Assembly (NCBI RefSeq): GCF_900010755.1
Contig: NZ_CZJT01000099.1
Span: 1-37,169 of the forward strand
Direction of reading: 5' to 3'
Source: Paeniglutamicibacter antarcticus
GTDB lineage: Bacteria > Actinomycetota > Actinomycetes > Actinomycetales > Micrococcaceae
Length of the DNA stretch: 37,169 nt
Part shown: in pieces, positions 1-5,701 of the stretch
Layout: every line of letters starts with the position of its first letter
Numbering within the stretch: position 1 is the stretch's first letter
The notes under the pieces: generated by a model
Database searches by the model: none
Seen by the model: only the letters and a program-made list of their open reading frames with translations
What the model was told of the DNA's origin: nothing
Position numbers and translations under genes: made by a program

Positions 1-1
1 G

Positions 2-472
2 ATCGTCGGCTGGGAAACCTCCACCGTCAAGGACACCGAGTTCGTTGAACAGTGCTTGAAGATGGCGCTGTGGCGCCGAAAACACATGAATAGGCCGGTT
101 GACAAGGGTCTTCTGCACCATTCAGATGCTGGAAGCCAGTACACCTCGATCCGGTACACCGACACCCTGGAAATTGAAGGACTCATTCCTTCGATCGGCA
201 GCGTCGGGGATGCCTATGACAACGCCGCCGCCGAAACCGTCATGGGCTTGTTCAAGAACGAAGCCGTGGCCAAGGATTCGCCGTTCCGTAACGGTGCACT
301 GAAGACCGAATCCGATGTCGTCGACGTCGTTTTTGAATGGGTGCATTGGTACAACAATGCTCGCCTGCATTCCTCGTTGGATCACCAGACTCCGGAGGAA
401 TTTGAGCAAACCTATTATGATGAAATTTCCGGCTCGTTACCCGACGCTGCCGCCCATAAGACGGCGGCATGA
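2..472 (+). CDS. IS3-family transposase (orfB), 5' end cut by the window edge
   Basis: C-terminal part of a DDE transposase that catalyses strand cleavage and transfer of an insertion sequence. The frame is open from base 2, so the gene starts outside the window; an internal ATG at 56 is not a real start. The catalytic core is visible: HSDAGSQYTS carries the second Asp, and the Glu of NAAAETVMGLFKNE lies exactly 35 residues after it, the D(35)E spacing of the IS3 family. WYNNARLHSSLDHQTPEEFE is the usual IS3-family C-terminal signature. The right terminal repeat should lie within 473-610, but I could not delimit it because the left end is absent. The element appears intact at this end and may mark the border of the plasmid backbone. 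Confidence 0.93.
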   Translation: MVGWETSTVKDTEFVEQCLKMALWRRKHMNRPVDKGLLHHSDAGSQYTSIRYTDTLEIEGLIPSIGSVGDAYDNAAAETVMGLFKNEAVAKDSPFRNGALKTESDVVDVVFEWVHWYNNARLHSSLDHQTPEEFEQTYYDEISGSLPDAAAHKTAA

Positions 473-610
473 TTTGCGGGACGGTTCAAAATGACGCGTA
501 TGGCTCAGTGACACGTAGAGTGGGCAGCTGGTTTGGGTTCCTCCAAAGAACGTCGGACTTGTGAAACTGGTGACCGGCAATTGCCCGCTTTCGGAAAATG
601 GTGACAACCG

Positions 611-1036
611 ATGCAACTGGTAAATCCACGCGGGCTATCGCCTGCAAAATCAGCTGTCGCAGCGGCGGGGACGGCTGCACTGATATTTTGTGCGCTGGCT
701 CTGTTGGGCAACGCGCTGCCCACGGTATTCAGTCACTCGATACCGTCCATTGTCTACTGGGTCCTGTTTGCGCTGTTCCTCCTGGCACTTCTGGCCACCA
801 CCACCGCTTTGGGCACTTGGTGGGGAAAATCTGTCGGCCGGCGAAGGGAACCACTTGTCGCGGCTTCGGCATTGTGGCTCATGATCGTTTCATTTATGGT
901 CATCATTGTGGCGTGGGGTGCGGAAGCGCCCTGGAGCGAGAACCTGGCAACGGCGGGCTTCGTTTCGGCTTTGGCCGGTCTCGTGGTCGGTCTTGGAAGT
1001 CTGTTCGTTCTGTCGAAGAGATCCCCAAGGAAATAG
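611..1036 (+). CDS. Small multi-TM membrane protein, unknown function
   Basis: A 141-residue hydrophobic protein with about four predicted membrane spans: roughly residues 14-36, 47-68, 83-103 and 113-135. It has Arg/Lys-rich loops (GKSVGRRREP) and a basic C-terminus (SKRSPRK), so it is probably an inner-membrane protein with a cytoplasmic tail. I recognise no family. The ribosome binding site before the ATG is poor. It is convergent with the membrane-protein gene at 1158-1745, with about 120 bp between them. Amino-acid composition and span pattern look like a real protein rather than a shadow frame, but function is unknown. It could be a remnant left beside the insertion sequence. Confidence 0.55.
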   Translation: MQLVNPRGLSPAKSAVAAAGTAALIFCALALLGNALPTVFSHSIPSIVYWVLFALFLLALLATTTALGTWWGKSVGRRREPLVAASALWLMIVSFMVIIVAWGAEAPWSENLATAGFVSALAGLVVGLGSLFVLSKRSPRK

Positions 1037-1157
1037 CGACCCCAAGGAGCAACCGATTCCCTGGAACCCCGAGCAAACTATGCCCGGTCAGCGTTGCGCT
1101 TCTGGGATCGGGTCCAAGAAAGTCTCGTTTCTGTATGGCGTCCAGCGGTTGGTGGTC

Positions 1158-1745
1158 TTAGTGCTTTCCGTAGCGTTCATCGAGCAGGTCTGCGTGTTCG
1201 CCACGGGTGATGGCACGGTCACGGGCTTCCATTCGCCCCAGGTAGAGCCGGCCGACGATGAGCGCCACCGCGAACGTGGCCAGGACAAAGGCTGCCGCAA
1301 TCCCGAGGTTTTCCGCGGCCGCCTCGATATCGAATGTCACGATGGCCCCGACCAGGAATAATGATCCAGCCGCCGCGCCGAGAGCCGAAGCGAGGGCCTG
1401 TTGGTTGACCGTGACAAACAGACGTTTAGCGGACAGGACAACCAAGCCAACGATGGCGCCGGCGGCGGACACCAGGCCATAGATCAACCCAGCAACAGCA
1501 CCGTACAAGGCGGTGAACATCGTGTAGCTGGCAAGGCCGCCCCAAGCTTCTAATCCATCCAGGGTTTCCTGATCGTTCTCGCCCAGGTAGGGCAATGCCG
1601 TCATCAGTCCGCCCGTGACTCCGCCGAGCAGCGTGCCGGCCAGTGCGGCCAGCAAGAACACCGGTACAAGCAGTGCGGTGATTCGTTGTCCCGCGGAATG
1701 TGTCATGACCTCATCGTATGCGCCGTGCAACTGAGAGAACGACAT
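1158..1745 (-). CDS. Membrane protein, unknown function
   Basis: A 195-residue protein with four or five hydrophobic segments rich in Gly and Ala: about residues 24-50, 75-95, 95-115, 120-140 and 145-168. It ends in a charged, probably cytoplasmic tail (LGRMEARDRAITRGEHADLLDERYGKH). The start is uncertain. ATG at 1745 has no clear ribosome binding site, and ATG at 1706 (MTHSAGQRIT) is preceded by GAGG, though very close. Convergent with the gene at 611-1036. No family was recognised. The alternation of membrane segments with a charged tail supports a genuine gene. Confidence 0.6.
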   Translation of the reverse strand: MSFSQLHGAYDEVMTHSAGQRITALLVPVFLLAALAGTLLGGVTGGLMTALPYLGENDQETLDGLEAWGGLASYTMFTALYGAVAGLIYGLVSAAGAIVGLVVLSAKRLFVTVNQQALASALGAAAGSLFLVGAIVTFDIEAAAENLGIAAAFVLATFAVALIVGRLYLGRMEARDRAITRGEHADLLDERYGKH

Positions 1746-1784
1746 CCAACTGCATCGGAGATTTTTGGCAACCTCATATTTTGC

Positions 1785-2079
1785 CTAACCGGAGCAACGA
1801 AGCTCTGACCAAGGGCACTCTATCAAAGCGAGGCTTGCCTGGGCGTGCTCGCGGCCACGGTATTTGCCTTTCCAGACGTACAGGGCGTCCTCGAGGTTTC
1901 GTTCATTGGTGCTCTTGTGGCTGTTGAATATCTCGCGTTCCGAATCGGTCATGGTCGCGTCCTGTTCGACTATCGCCATTCCTTTCTCGGGACCGACTGC
2001 AGCCAGCAGTGCGCGCGGCTCCGTCGCAGGGTTCGGAGAAATCGGTCCACGCGGCGTAGGCGATGCGCTGGGTGTTCAT
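1785..2079 (-). pseudogene. dprA-like N-terminal remnant, frameshifted and truncated
   Basis: On the minus strand an ATG at 2079 follows a good ribosome binding site (AGAGG, about 9 nt upstream) and reads MNTQRIAYAAWTDFSEPCDG, which resembles the N-terminus of DprA/Smf DNA-processing proteins (an AAxxxLxEPGD-like pattern). The frame is then lost in a GCGCGC run near 2010-2016. In the next frame the sequence continues sensibly as ALLAAVGPEKGMAIVEQDAT and on to a stop at 1785. A one-base slip in the CG run would restore one frame. Even repaired, the product would be only about 100 residues, so the Rossmann-fold ssDNA-binding core of DprA is missing. What I see is the frame pattern and ribosome binding site; the DprA assignment is inference from the first 35 residues. 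Alternatively the 64-residue frame starting at 1979 or 1952 is a small independent protein. Confidence 0.5.
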
Positions 2080-2219
2080 GGTTGTTTTCCTCTATCTGTG
2101 GGGTGAGGGGGATCGCGGAACCAGCCCCGCGCTTTGTCTCTCCCCCGCGTTTTTTGGTTGCTGGCGAAATGAAATGAGCGGACCCGAAACCAAGGAGCAT
2201 CAACCCGTAGGGCAAGGGG

Positions 2220-2269
2220 TCCGAATTCTTTGTGAGGAAATAAGCGAAGCGCCGATCAAAGAATTCGGA
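2220..2269. repeat. 13-bp perfect inverted repeat with 24-nt spacer
   Basis: TCCGAATTCTTTG at 2220-2232 is the exact reverse complement of CAAAGAATTCGGA at 2257-2269. The arms are AT-richer than their surroundings, and no T-run follows on either side, so this is less like a terminator than a cruciform, a recognition site or an RNA stem. No gene ends immediately beside it. Confidence 0.75.
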
Positions 2270-2373
2270 TCTCTTGGCCCCGAAACGCAGCGAGGGGCTT
2301 GTGCCCTTGGTGTCAGGCCATACACTCCGAAGGACAGCAACCGAAAAAAGGGGACGGCCGGAACGGCCGGCTA

Positions 2374-2399
2374 CCTGATTCACCGAAAGGTGAATCAGG
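2374..2399. repeat. 11-bp perfect hairpin with GAAA tetraloop
   Basis: CCTGATTCACC at 2374-2384 and GGTGAATCAGG at 2389-2399 pair perfectly around GAAA at 2385-2388, a GNRA-type loop when read on the plus strand. The stem is very stable, and a GNRA loop is common in structured RNAs. It is preceded by a short ACGGCCGGA direct repeat. No U-tract follows, so simple termination is not the obvious explanation. Confidence 0.75.
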
Positions 2400-2489
2400 C
2401 CAACCGTCGCACCGCGCCAGCGGGGCGTCCGCTTTCTGGTTGCGAGCGAGCGAGTAACCAGGACGCCTGAAAACCGCGCCATTGCGCTC

Positions 2490-2544
2490 TGAGTAAATGA
2501 TGCATTACTCATTTGAGTAAAAGATCAAGAGCCAGCGCGAGTAA
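2490..2544. repeat. TGAGTAA repeat cluster (candidate operator or iterons)
   Basis: TGAGTAA occurs at 2490-2496 and 2514-2520, in inverted orientation as TTACTCA at 2505-2511, and partly as CGAGTAA at 2538-2544. Three full copies within 31 bp, in both orientations, suggest a protein-binding site in the region upstream of the minus-strand dprA-like remnant. The binding protein is unknown. Confidence 0.5.
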
Positions 2545-2621
2545 AAAACGCACATCGCTGCGGTCTAGGGAGCGTCGAAACCATCGTTGGTACCCAAAAG
2601 CACCAGTCGAAACAAGAGTCG

Positions 2622-3959
2622 TTAACTGGCTTTCACGATCAGTAGTTCGTCCCAGTGTGTGGTGTAGCGCGGTGACATCATGTCCCGGCGCATCGTCCAC
2701 TCAGGGCCGGCCTTCATCCCGGCCAGTCCCAGGCCAACGGCATTGACGCCGTGGCGCTGCTTGATCTTCTGGATCAGGGGACCGATTTCCTTGGCCTCGT
2801 GCTGGTTCACGAAGGGCTCGAACGTTTCCTGGGAGCCGGTCGGGCGAATGTCGGTCACCACGATTCCGGCACGCGCGTACTTGATGCCGTTGATGATCTG
2901 GGGAAGCAGTTCCTTAGCGGCACGGGTCAACAACAGGGGATCCGCTGTGGGGCCAGGCAGGGCAATGGTGACGGCCGGCTGGTGGTTGTCCTTGGTGTTG
3001 TAGTAGCTCGTCATCGCCCAGGCGCTCAACACCTTGGCCTGGCGCTGGTGCTTGTGCAGGCGTGCGGAGGCCTGTTGTGCATAGATCCCCAAGACCTGTT
3101 CCATGCCGTGGGTGTCGGTGATGGGAGTGGAGAAGGATCTGCTGAAAATCAGCTGGTCCTTGATTTCGTGTTCCTCCTCCATGGGGATGCATGGGATGCC
3201 GCGCAGTTGCAGGATGGTGCGCATCATGACGATCGAAAAGCGGTTGCGCAGCATGACCGCGTCGGAGTCCCGGAGGTCTTTCATGGTCCAGATCCCCAAG
3301 CCATTGAGGCGCTTGGTGAGGCGCGGGCCGATGCCCCAGATTTCAACGACGGGCAGCCGGCCGAGTAGCTGCTCGCGGTCGGCCAAGGTGACGGCTTCCC
3401 ACACGCACACGCCCTCGAGGTGGGCGTTCTTCTTGGCCGCCTTGTTGGCCAGCTTGGCCAACGTCTTGGTCTTGGCAATGCCCACGCAGACGGGTAACCC
3501 CAGGTGATCCATCACGTCTTGCTTCAGGCGCCGGGCCAGCTGCTGCAGCTCGGGCAGCGTGCCCCGAACACCGAGAAATGCCTCATCGATGCTGTAGACC
3601 TCGACCCAGGCCGAGTGCCGGCCCAGCAGCTGCATCACGCGGGAACTCAGGTCGCCATAGAGTTCGTAGTTGCTCGATTTTGCGACCAGTCCCGCCCCGC
3701 GGAGCGTTGCGTCTGTTTCCAGCTTGAACCAGGGCGCACCCATTTCCACGCCCAGGGCCTTCGCCTCATCGGAGCGTGCGACGGCGCAGCCGTCGTTGTT
3801 GCTCAACACGATGACCGGCCGCCCGATGAGCGTTGGGTCAAAAGCCCGTTCACAGCTCACATAGAAGCTGTTGACGTCCACATGCGCAATGTACTCTTCC
3901 GGGCGCCCGCAAAATCCTGCATCAGATGCAAAAGCACCACTTAAAGGCGATGCAAACAT
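2622..3959 (-). CDS. umuC: UmuC-like Y-family DNA polymerase (Pol V catalytic subunit)
   Basis: Error-prone translesion DNA polymerase that extends past damaged template bases with processed UmuD. The palm motif [17 protein letters not shown], with its metal-binding Asp, lies near the N-terminus, and YSIDEAFL carries the second catalytic acidic pair. The segment [19 protein letters not shown] is typical of UmuC. A helix-hairpin-helix stretch ([22 protein letters not shown]) and the little-finger region follow. I chose ATG 3959 because GGGGAG lies about 10 nt upstream; the longest frame begins with GTG at 3977. The start overlaps the end of umuD, so the two are translationally coupled and share the LexA-controlled promoter. 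At about 445 residues the length is normal for a complete UmuC. Confidence 0.95.
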   Translation of the reverse strand: MFASPLSGAFASDAGFCGRPEEYIAHVDVNSFYVSCERAFDPTLIGRPVIVLSNNDGCAVARSDEAKALGVEMGAPWFKLETDATLRGAGLVAKSSNYELYGDLSSRVMQLLGRHSAWVEVYSIDEAFLGVRGTLPELQQLARRLKQDVMDHLGLPVCVGIAKTKTLAKLANKAAKKNAHLEGVCVWEAVTLADREQLLGRLPVVEIWGIGPRLTKRLNGLGIWTMKDLRDSDAVMLRNRFSIVMMRTILQLRGIPCIPMEEEHEIKDQLIFSRSFSTPITDTHGMEQVLGIYAQQASARLHKHQRQAKVLSAWAMTSYYNTKDNHQPAVTIALPGPTADPLLLTRAAKELLPQIINGIKYARAGIVVTDIRPTGSQETFEPFVNQHEAKEIGPLIQKIKQRHGVNAVGLGLAGMKAGPEWTMRRDMMSPRYTTHWDELLIVKAS

Positions 3960-4318
3960 GTTTCGGCAACTCCCCACACCGTCAGGGAAGCCAACTCCCC
4001 CACGACCAGATCCGGATAGTCCGGGCTTTCGGCCTGCAGAACAACACCTTGCGGAGTGAGCCGCAGGCGCTTGACGGTCATTTCGCCGTCCAGGATGGCC
4101 ACCACCACGGAACCATCAACGGGTTTGCGGGCGCGGTTCACGATGAGTTCATCGCCATCCGCGATCCCGGCACCCTGCATGGAATGGCCGGACACACGAA
4201 CGATGAAAGTGCTGGTGCTGTCGTGGATGAGGTGTTCACTGAGGTTGATGGAACCCAAAAAATAGTCTTGGGCGGGACTCGGGTACCCCGCAGGCACAGG
4301 CGTTTCCGCGATTGGCAC
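3941..4318 (-). CDS. umuD: UmuD-like S24 peptidase (Pol V subunit, self-cleaving)
   Basis: Accessory subunit of the SOS mutagenic polymerase, activated by RecA-stimulated self-cleavage. The cleavage region [12 protein letters not shown] has an Ala-Gly bond, the catalytic Ser sits in GHSMQGAGI, and the catalytic Lys lies in GEMTVKRL, the Ser/Lys dyad of the LexA/UmuD family. [20 protein letters not shown] is the usual family core. The only ATG is at 4369, but a LexA box at 4347-4358 lies downstream of that codon, so translation from there would run through the operator. I therefore prefer GTG 4318, preceded by CAGG about 6 nt upstream. The Ala-Gly cleavage site stays inside the protein either way. 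The end overlaps umuC. Confidence 0.88.
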   Translation of the reverse strand: MPIAETPVPAGYPSPAQDYFLGSINLSEHLIHDSTSTFIVRVSGHSMQGAGIADGDELIVNRARKPVDGSVVVAILDGEMTVKRLRLTPQGVVLQAESPDYPDLVVGELASLTVWGVAETCLHRL

Positions 4319-4346
4319 TAAGGCCTGATGGTCGCCTTCATATATT

Positions 4347-4358
4347 GAACACACGTTC
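4347..4358 (-). promoter_or_regulatory. LexA (SOS) box upstream of umuDC
   Basis: GAACACACGTTC at 4347-4358 matches the GAAC-N4-GTTC core of the LexA operator of actinobacteria and Bacillus-type Gram-positives. It lies just upstream of the preferred umuD start, with AT-rich promoter-like sequence (AATATATG on the minus strand) beside it. LexA would repress umuDC until DNA damage. Confidence 0.85.
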
Positions 4359-4494
4359 TCTATAAACATACATTTAACCCACTTACTCGAAACTTCTTTC
4401 TAAGTAAGGATACGTCCGTCACCCACGGTTTGATCAGGGGCCGAGACCCAAAACGTCTCCTCGTGGGAAAGATTGCTGGATTCTTTGCCTTAAA

Positions 4495-4528
4495 GCAGCA
4501 TGGCCACCGCAAACGGTGGCCATGCTGC
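4495..4528 (-). terminator. 15-bp perfect hairpin, probable terminator of parA-parB
   Basis: GCAGCATGGCCACCG at 4495-4509 pairs perfectly with CGGTGGCCATGCTGC at 4514-4528 around a CAAA loop. It lies downstream of the parB stop on the minus strand and is followed there by CTTTAAGG, a weak U-tract. It separates the partition operon from the umuDC promoter. The rest of 4370-4494 shows nothing I recognise. Confidence 0.7.
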
Positions 4529-4540
4529 AATCTCGATCAA

Positions 4541-4625
4541 ACACCACACTAGTACCAAACTGGTACCACACCAGAATCACTCCAGTATTCAACCAATTCT
4601 TACTCTAGACCGGTGTGGTACCACA
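4541..4625. repeat. Left partition-type repeat cluster (candidate parS)
   Basis: Repeats built on CTGGTACCACACCAG lie between the parB end and the terminator. AAACTGGTACCACACCAG at 4557-4574 is identical to the copy at 5612-5629 on the other side of the operon. ACACCACACTAGTACC at 4541-4556 is a degenerate copy, and TGTGGTACCACA at 4614-4625 is a perfect 12-bp palindrome of the same core. Small ribbon-helix-helix ParB proteins bind such repeats, so this is a likely centromere or operator. Confidence 0.7.
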
Positions 4626-4661
4626 TATGCGTTTCAATGGTTGAACTCAATCACGCACCAG

Positions 4662-4955
4662 CTACGAGGCACCTGAACCATAACGTTCTTCGAGAATTGG
4701 CCAGACAATCCTCTCAAGTAGCTTCTGCTGGCTGATTTCCTCGTGTTCAGCTGCGGCACGAAGCAAGGCCATCTGGCTGTCACTGGCACGAAAATTCAGC
4801 CCCGTTGTCTTCTTTTCCTTGTTGCGGAGCTTCCAAGCGGGCAAGTCGGATTTGACCGGCAACGGCAATGCAGCGGGTTTTTGTTCAGCCCGGTTGGCAA
4901 ACTCTTCGATCTGGCGATCGGTGGCGGGGGACTGGCGCGCACGTGGCTTTACCAT
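4662..4955 (-). CDS. parB: Small ParB-type partition protein (RHH-like)
   Basis: A 97-residue basic protein directly downstream of parA; its ATG overlaps the parA stop by a few bases (4949-4955). The N-terminus is charged and probably flexible (MVKPRARQSPATDRQ). The C-terminal half (TTGLNFRASDSQMALLRAAAEHEEISQQKLLERIVWPILEE) fits a beta strand followed by two helices, as in ribbon-helix-helix DNA-binding partition proteins of type Ib systems. It would bind the repeats on both sides of the operon, load ParA and repress the operon. It is not a ParB/Spo0J-type clamp; it is far too short and has no CTPase motif. The function is inferred from position, size and fold-like pattern. Confidence 0.75.
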   Translation of the reverse strand: MVKPRARQSPATDRQIEEFANRAEQKPAALPLPVKSDLPAWKLRNKEKKTTGLNFRASDSQMALLRAAAEHEEISQQKLLERIVWPILEERYGSGAS

Positions 4956-5584
4956 GTGATGACCTCCTGGGTGAGGAGCTGAACCTCTGCTTTTGCCTTT
5001 GAATCCTTCATTTCGACAACACCAAGGCCCTCCGACAAACAGTTCTGGTAAACCTTGCGCTCATGGACGACGGTTTCAGCCAAAATGATTTCGGGGAAGC
5101 TCGCCATGTACTCTCGAGCTTCCTTGATGTCCTTGGTGAAGACGTTCGTGGCCGCTCGATTCATTACGGCAATTGCTTTGAGCTCAGGGTTGAAATCTTT
5201 AGCCTCGGTGAGTGTCCCGACGACACCCTCGGTAGTGTCCAGATCAGCTTGTGATGGCTGAAATGGCATAACAAAGACATCTGCAATGGTCAGCGCGGTC
5301 CGCATCTCGCGGCTATCCTTACCAGGGGCATCCACAATGACGTAGTCGTACTTCCCGCTCATTTCATCGAGCGATGCGCGGAGGTTTCCGGTTTTCTGAA
5401 CGGTTTGAATGTGGCGGTATCCGTTCTCCTCGCGGTCCCGCGACCAATTGGTCACGGTATGGACAGTTGGGTCTGCTTCAACAAGGATTATGTCGTTGCC
5501 TAGACGCTGCAACTCGACAGCAATATTCACGGCTAGTGTGGACTTTCCGACGCCACCCTTCTGGTGGCCGACAAGTAAGATCAT
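4949..5584 (-). CDS. parA: ParA-type partition ATPase (small, type Ib-like)
   Basis: A 211-residue Walker-type ATPase for plasmid segregation. The deviant Walker A motif HQKGGVGKST lies at residues 7-16, VEADPTVHTVTNW is the A' region, and YDYVIVDAPG is Walker B. There is no N-terminal HTH domain, which places it with the small type Ib ParA proteins whose partner does the DNA binding. The ATG at 5584 has no Shine-Dalgarno, but TAGTCT sits about 7 nt upstream of the ATG, so the mRNA may be leaderless. The promoter region is made of the partition repeats at 5593-5659, which implies autoregulation by the partner protein. The parA-parB pair lies just downstream of rep. Confidence 0.93.
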   Translation of the reverse strand: MILLVGHQKGGVGKSTLAVNIAVELQRLGNDIILVEADPTVHTVTNWSRDREENGYRHIQTVQKTGNLRASLDEMSGKYDYVIVDAPGKDSREMRTALTIADVFVMPFQPSQADLDTTEGVVGTLTEAKDFNPELKAIAVMNRAATNVFTKDIKEAREYMASFPEIILAETVVHERKVYQNCLSEGLGVVEMKDSKAKAEVQLLTQEVITW

Positions 5585-5592
5585 AGAACCAG

Positions 5593-5659
5593 ACTAGCAC
5601 CACACCAGTTCAAACTGGTACCACACCAGATATATTTTAGTACCGAACTGGTACCAGTT
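5593..5659. repeat. Right partition-type repeat cluster overlapping the parA promoter
   Basis: ACTAGCACCACACCAGTT at 5593-5610 is a degenerate copy, AAACTGGTACCACACCAG at 5612-5629 is identical to the left-cluster copy, and AACTGGTACCAGTT at 5646-5659 is a perfect 14-bp palindrome. They fill the space between the parA start and the end of rep, so they probably act both as centromere and as operator. Confidence 0.75.
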
Positions 5660-5701
5660 TAAGCGATCTCCCCGGACTAACGGTGATCTGGAATTGTCAT
5701 A

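Larger units (their letters stand above)
2080..2621. other. Gene-free, highly structured intergenic region
   Basis: About 540 bp with no convincing gene on either strand. Frames that stay open here have atypical composition and no ribosome binding sites. The region holds an unusual density of inverted repeats: CCAGC/GCTGG arms around 2121-2164, a 13-bp perfect pair at 2220-2269, an ACGGCCGGA direct repeat near 2354-2370, an 11-bp perfect hairpin with a GAAA loop at 2374-2399, and TGAGTAA repeats at 2490-2544. It separates umuC from the dprA-like remnant and would hold that remnant's promoter. Candidate roles are an origin of transfer, a structured RNA or a regulatory region; I cannot choose between them. 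Confidence 0.5.

Noticed and set aside
1970..2512. 180-codon minus-strand frame over the structured region
   Set aside because: No ribosome binding site, composition unlike neighbours, and its C-terminal part is the wrong frame of the dprA-like remnant.
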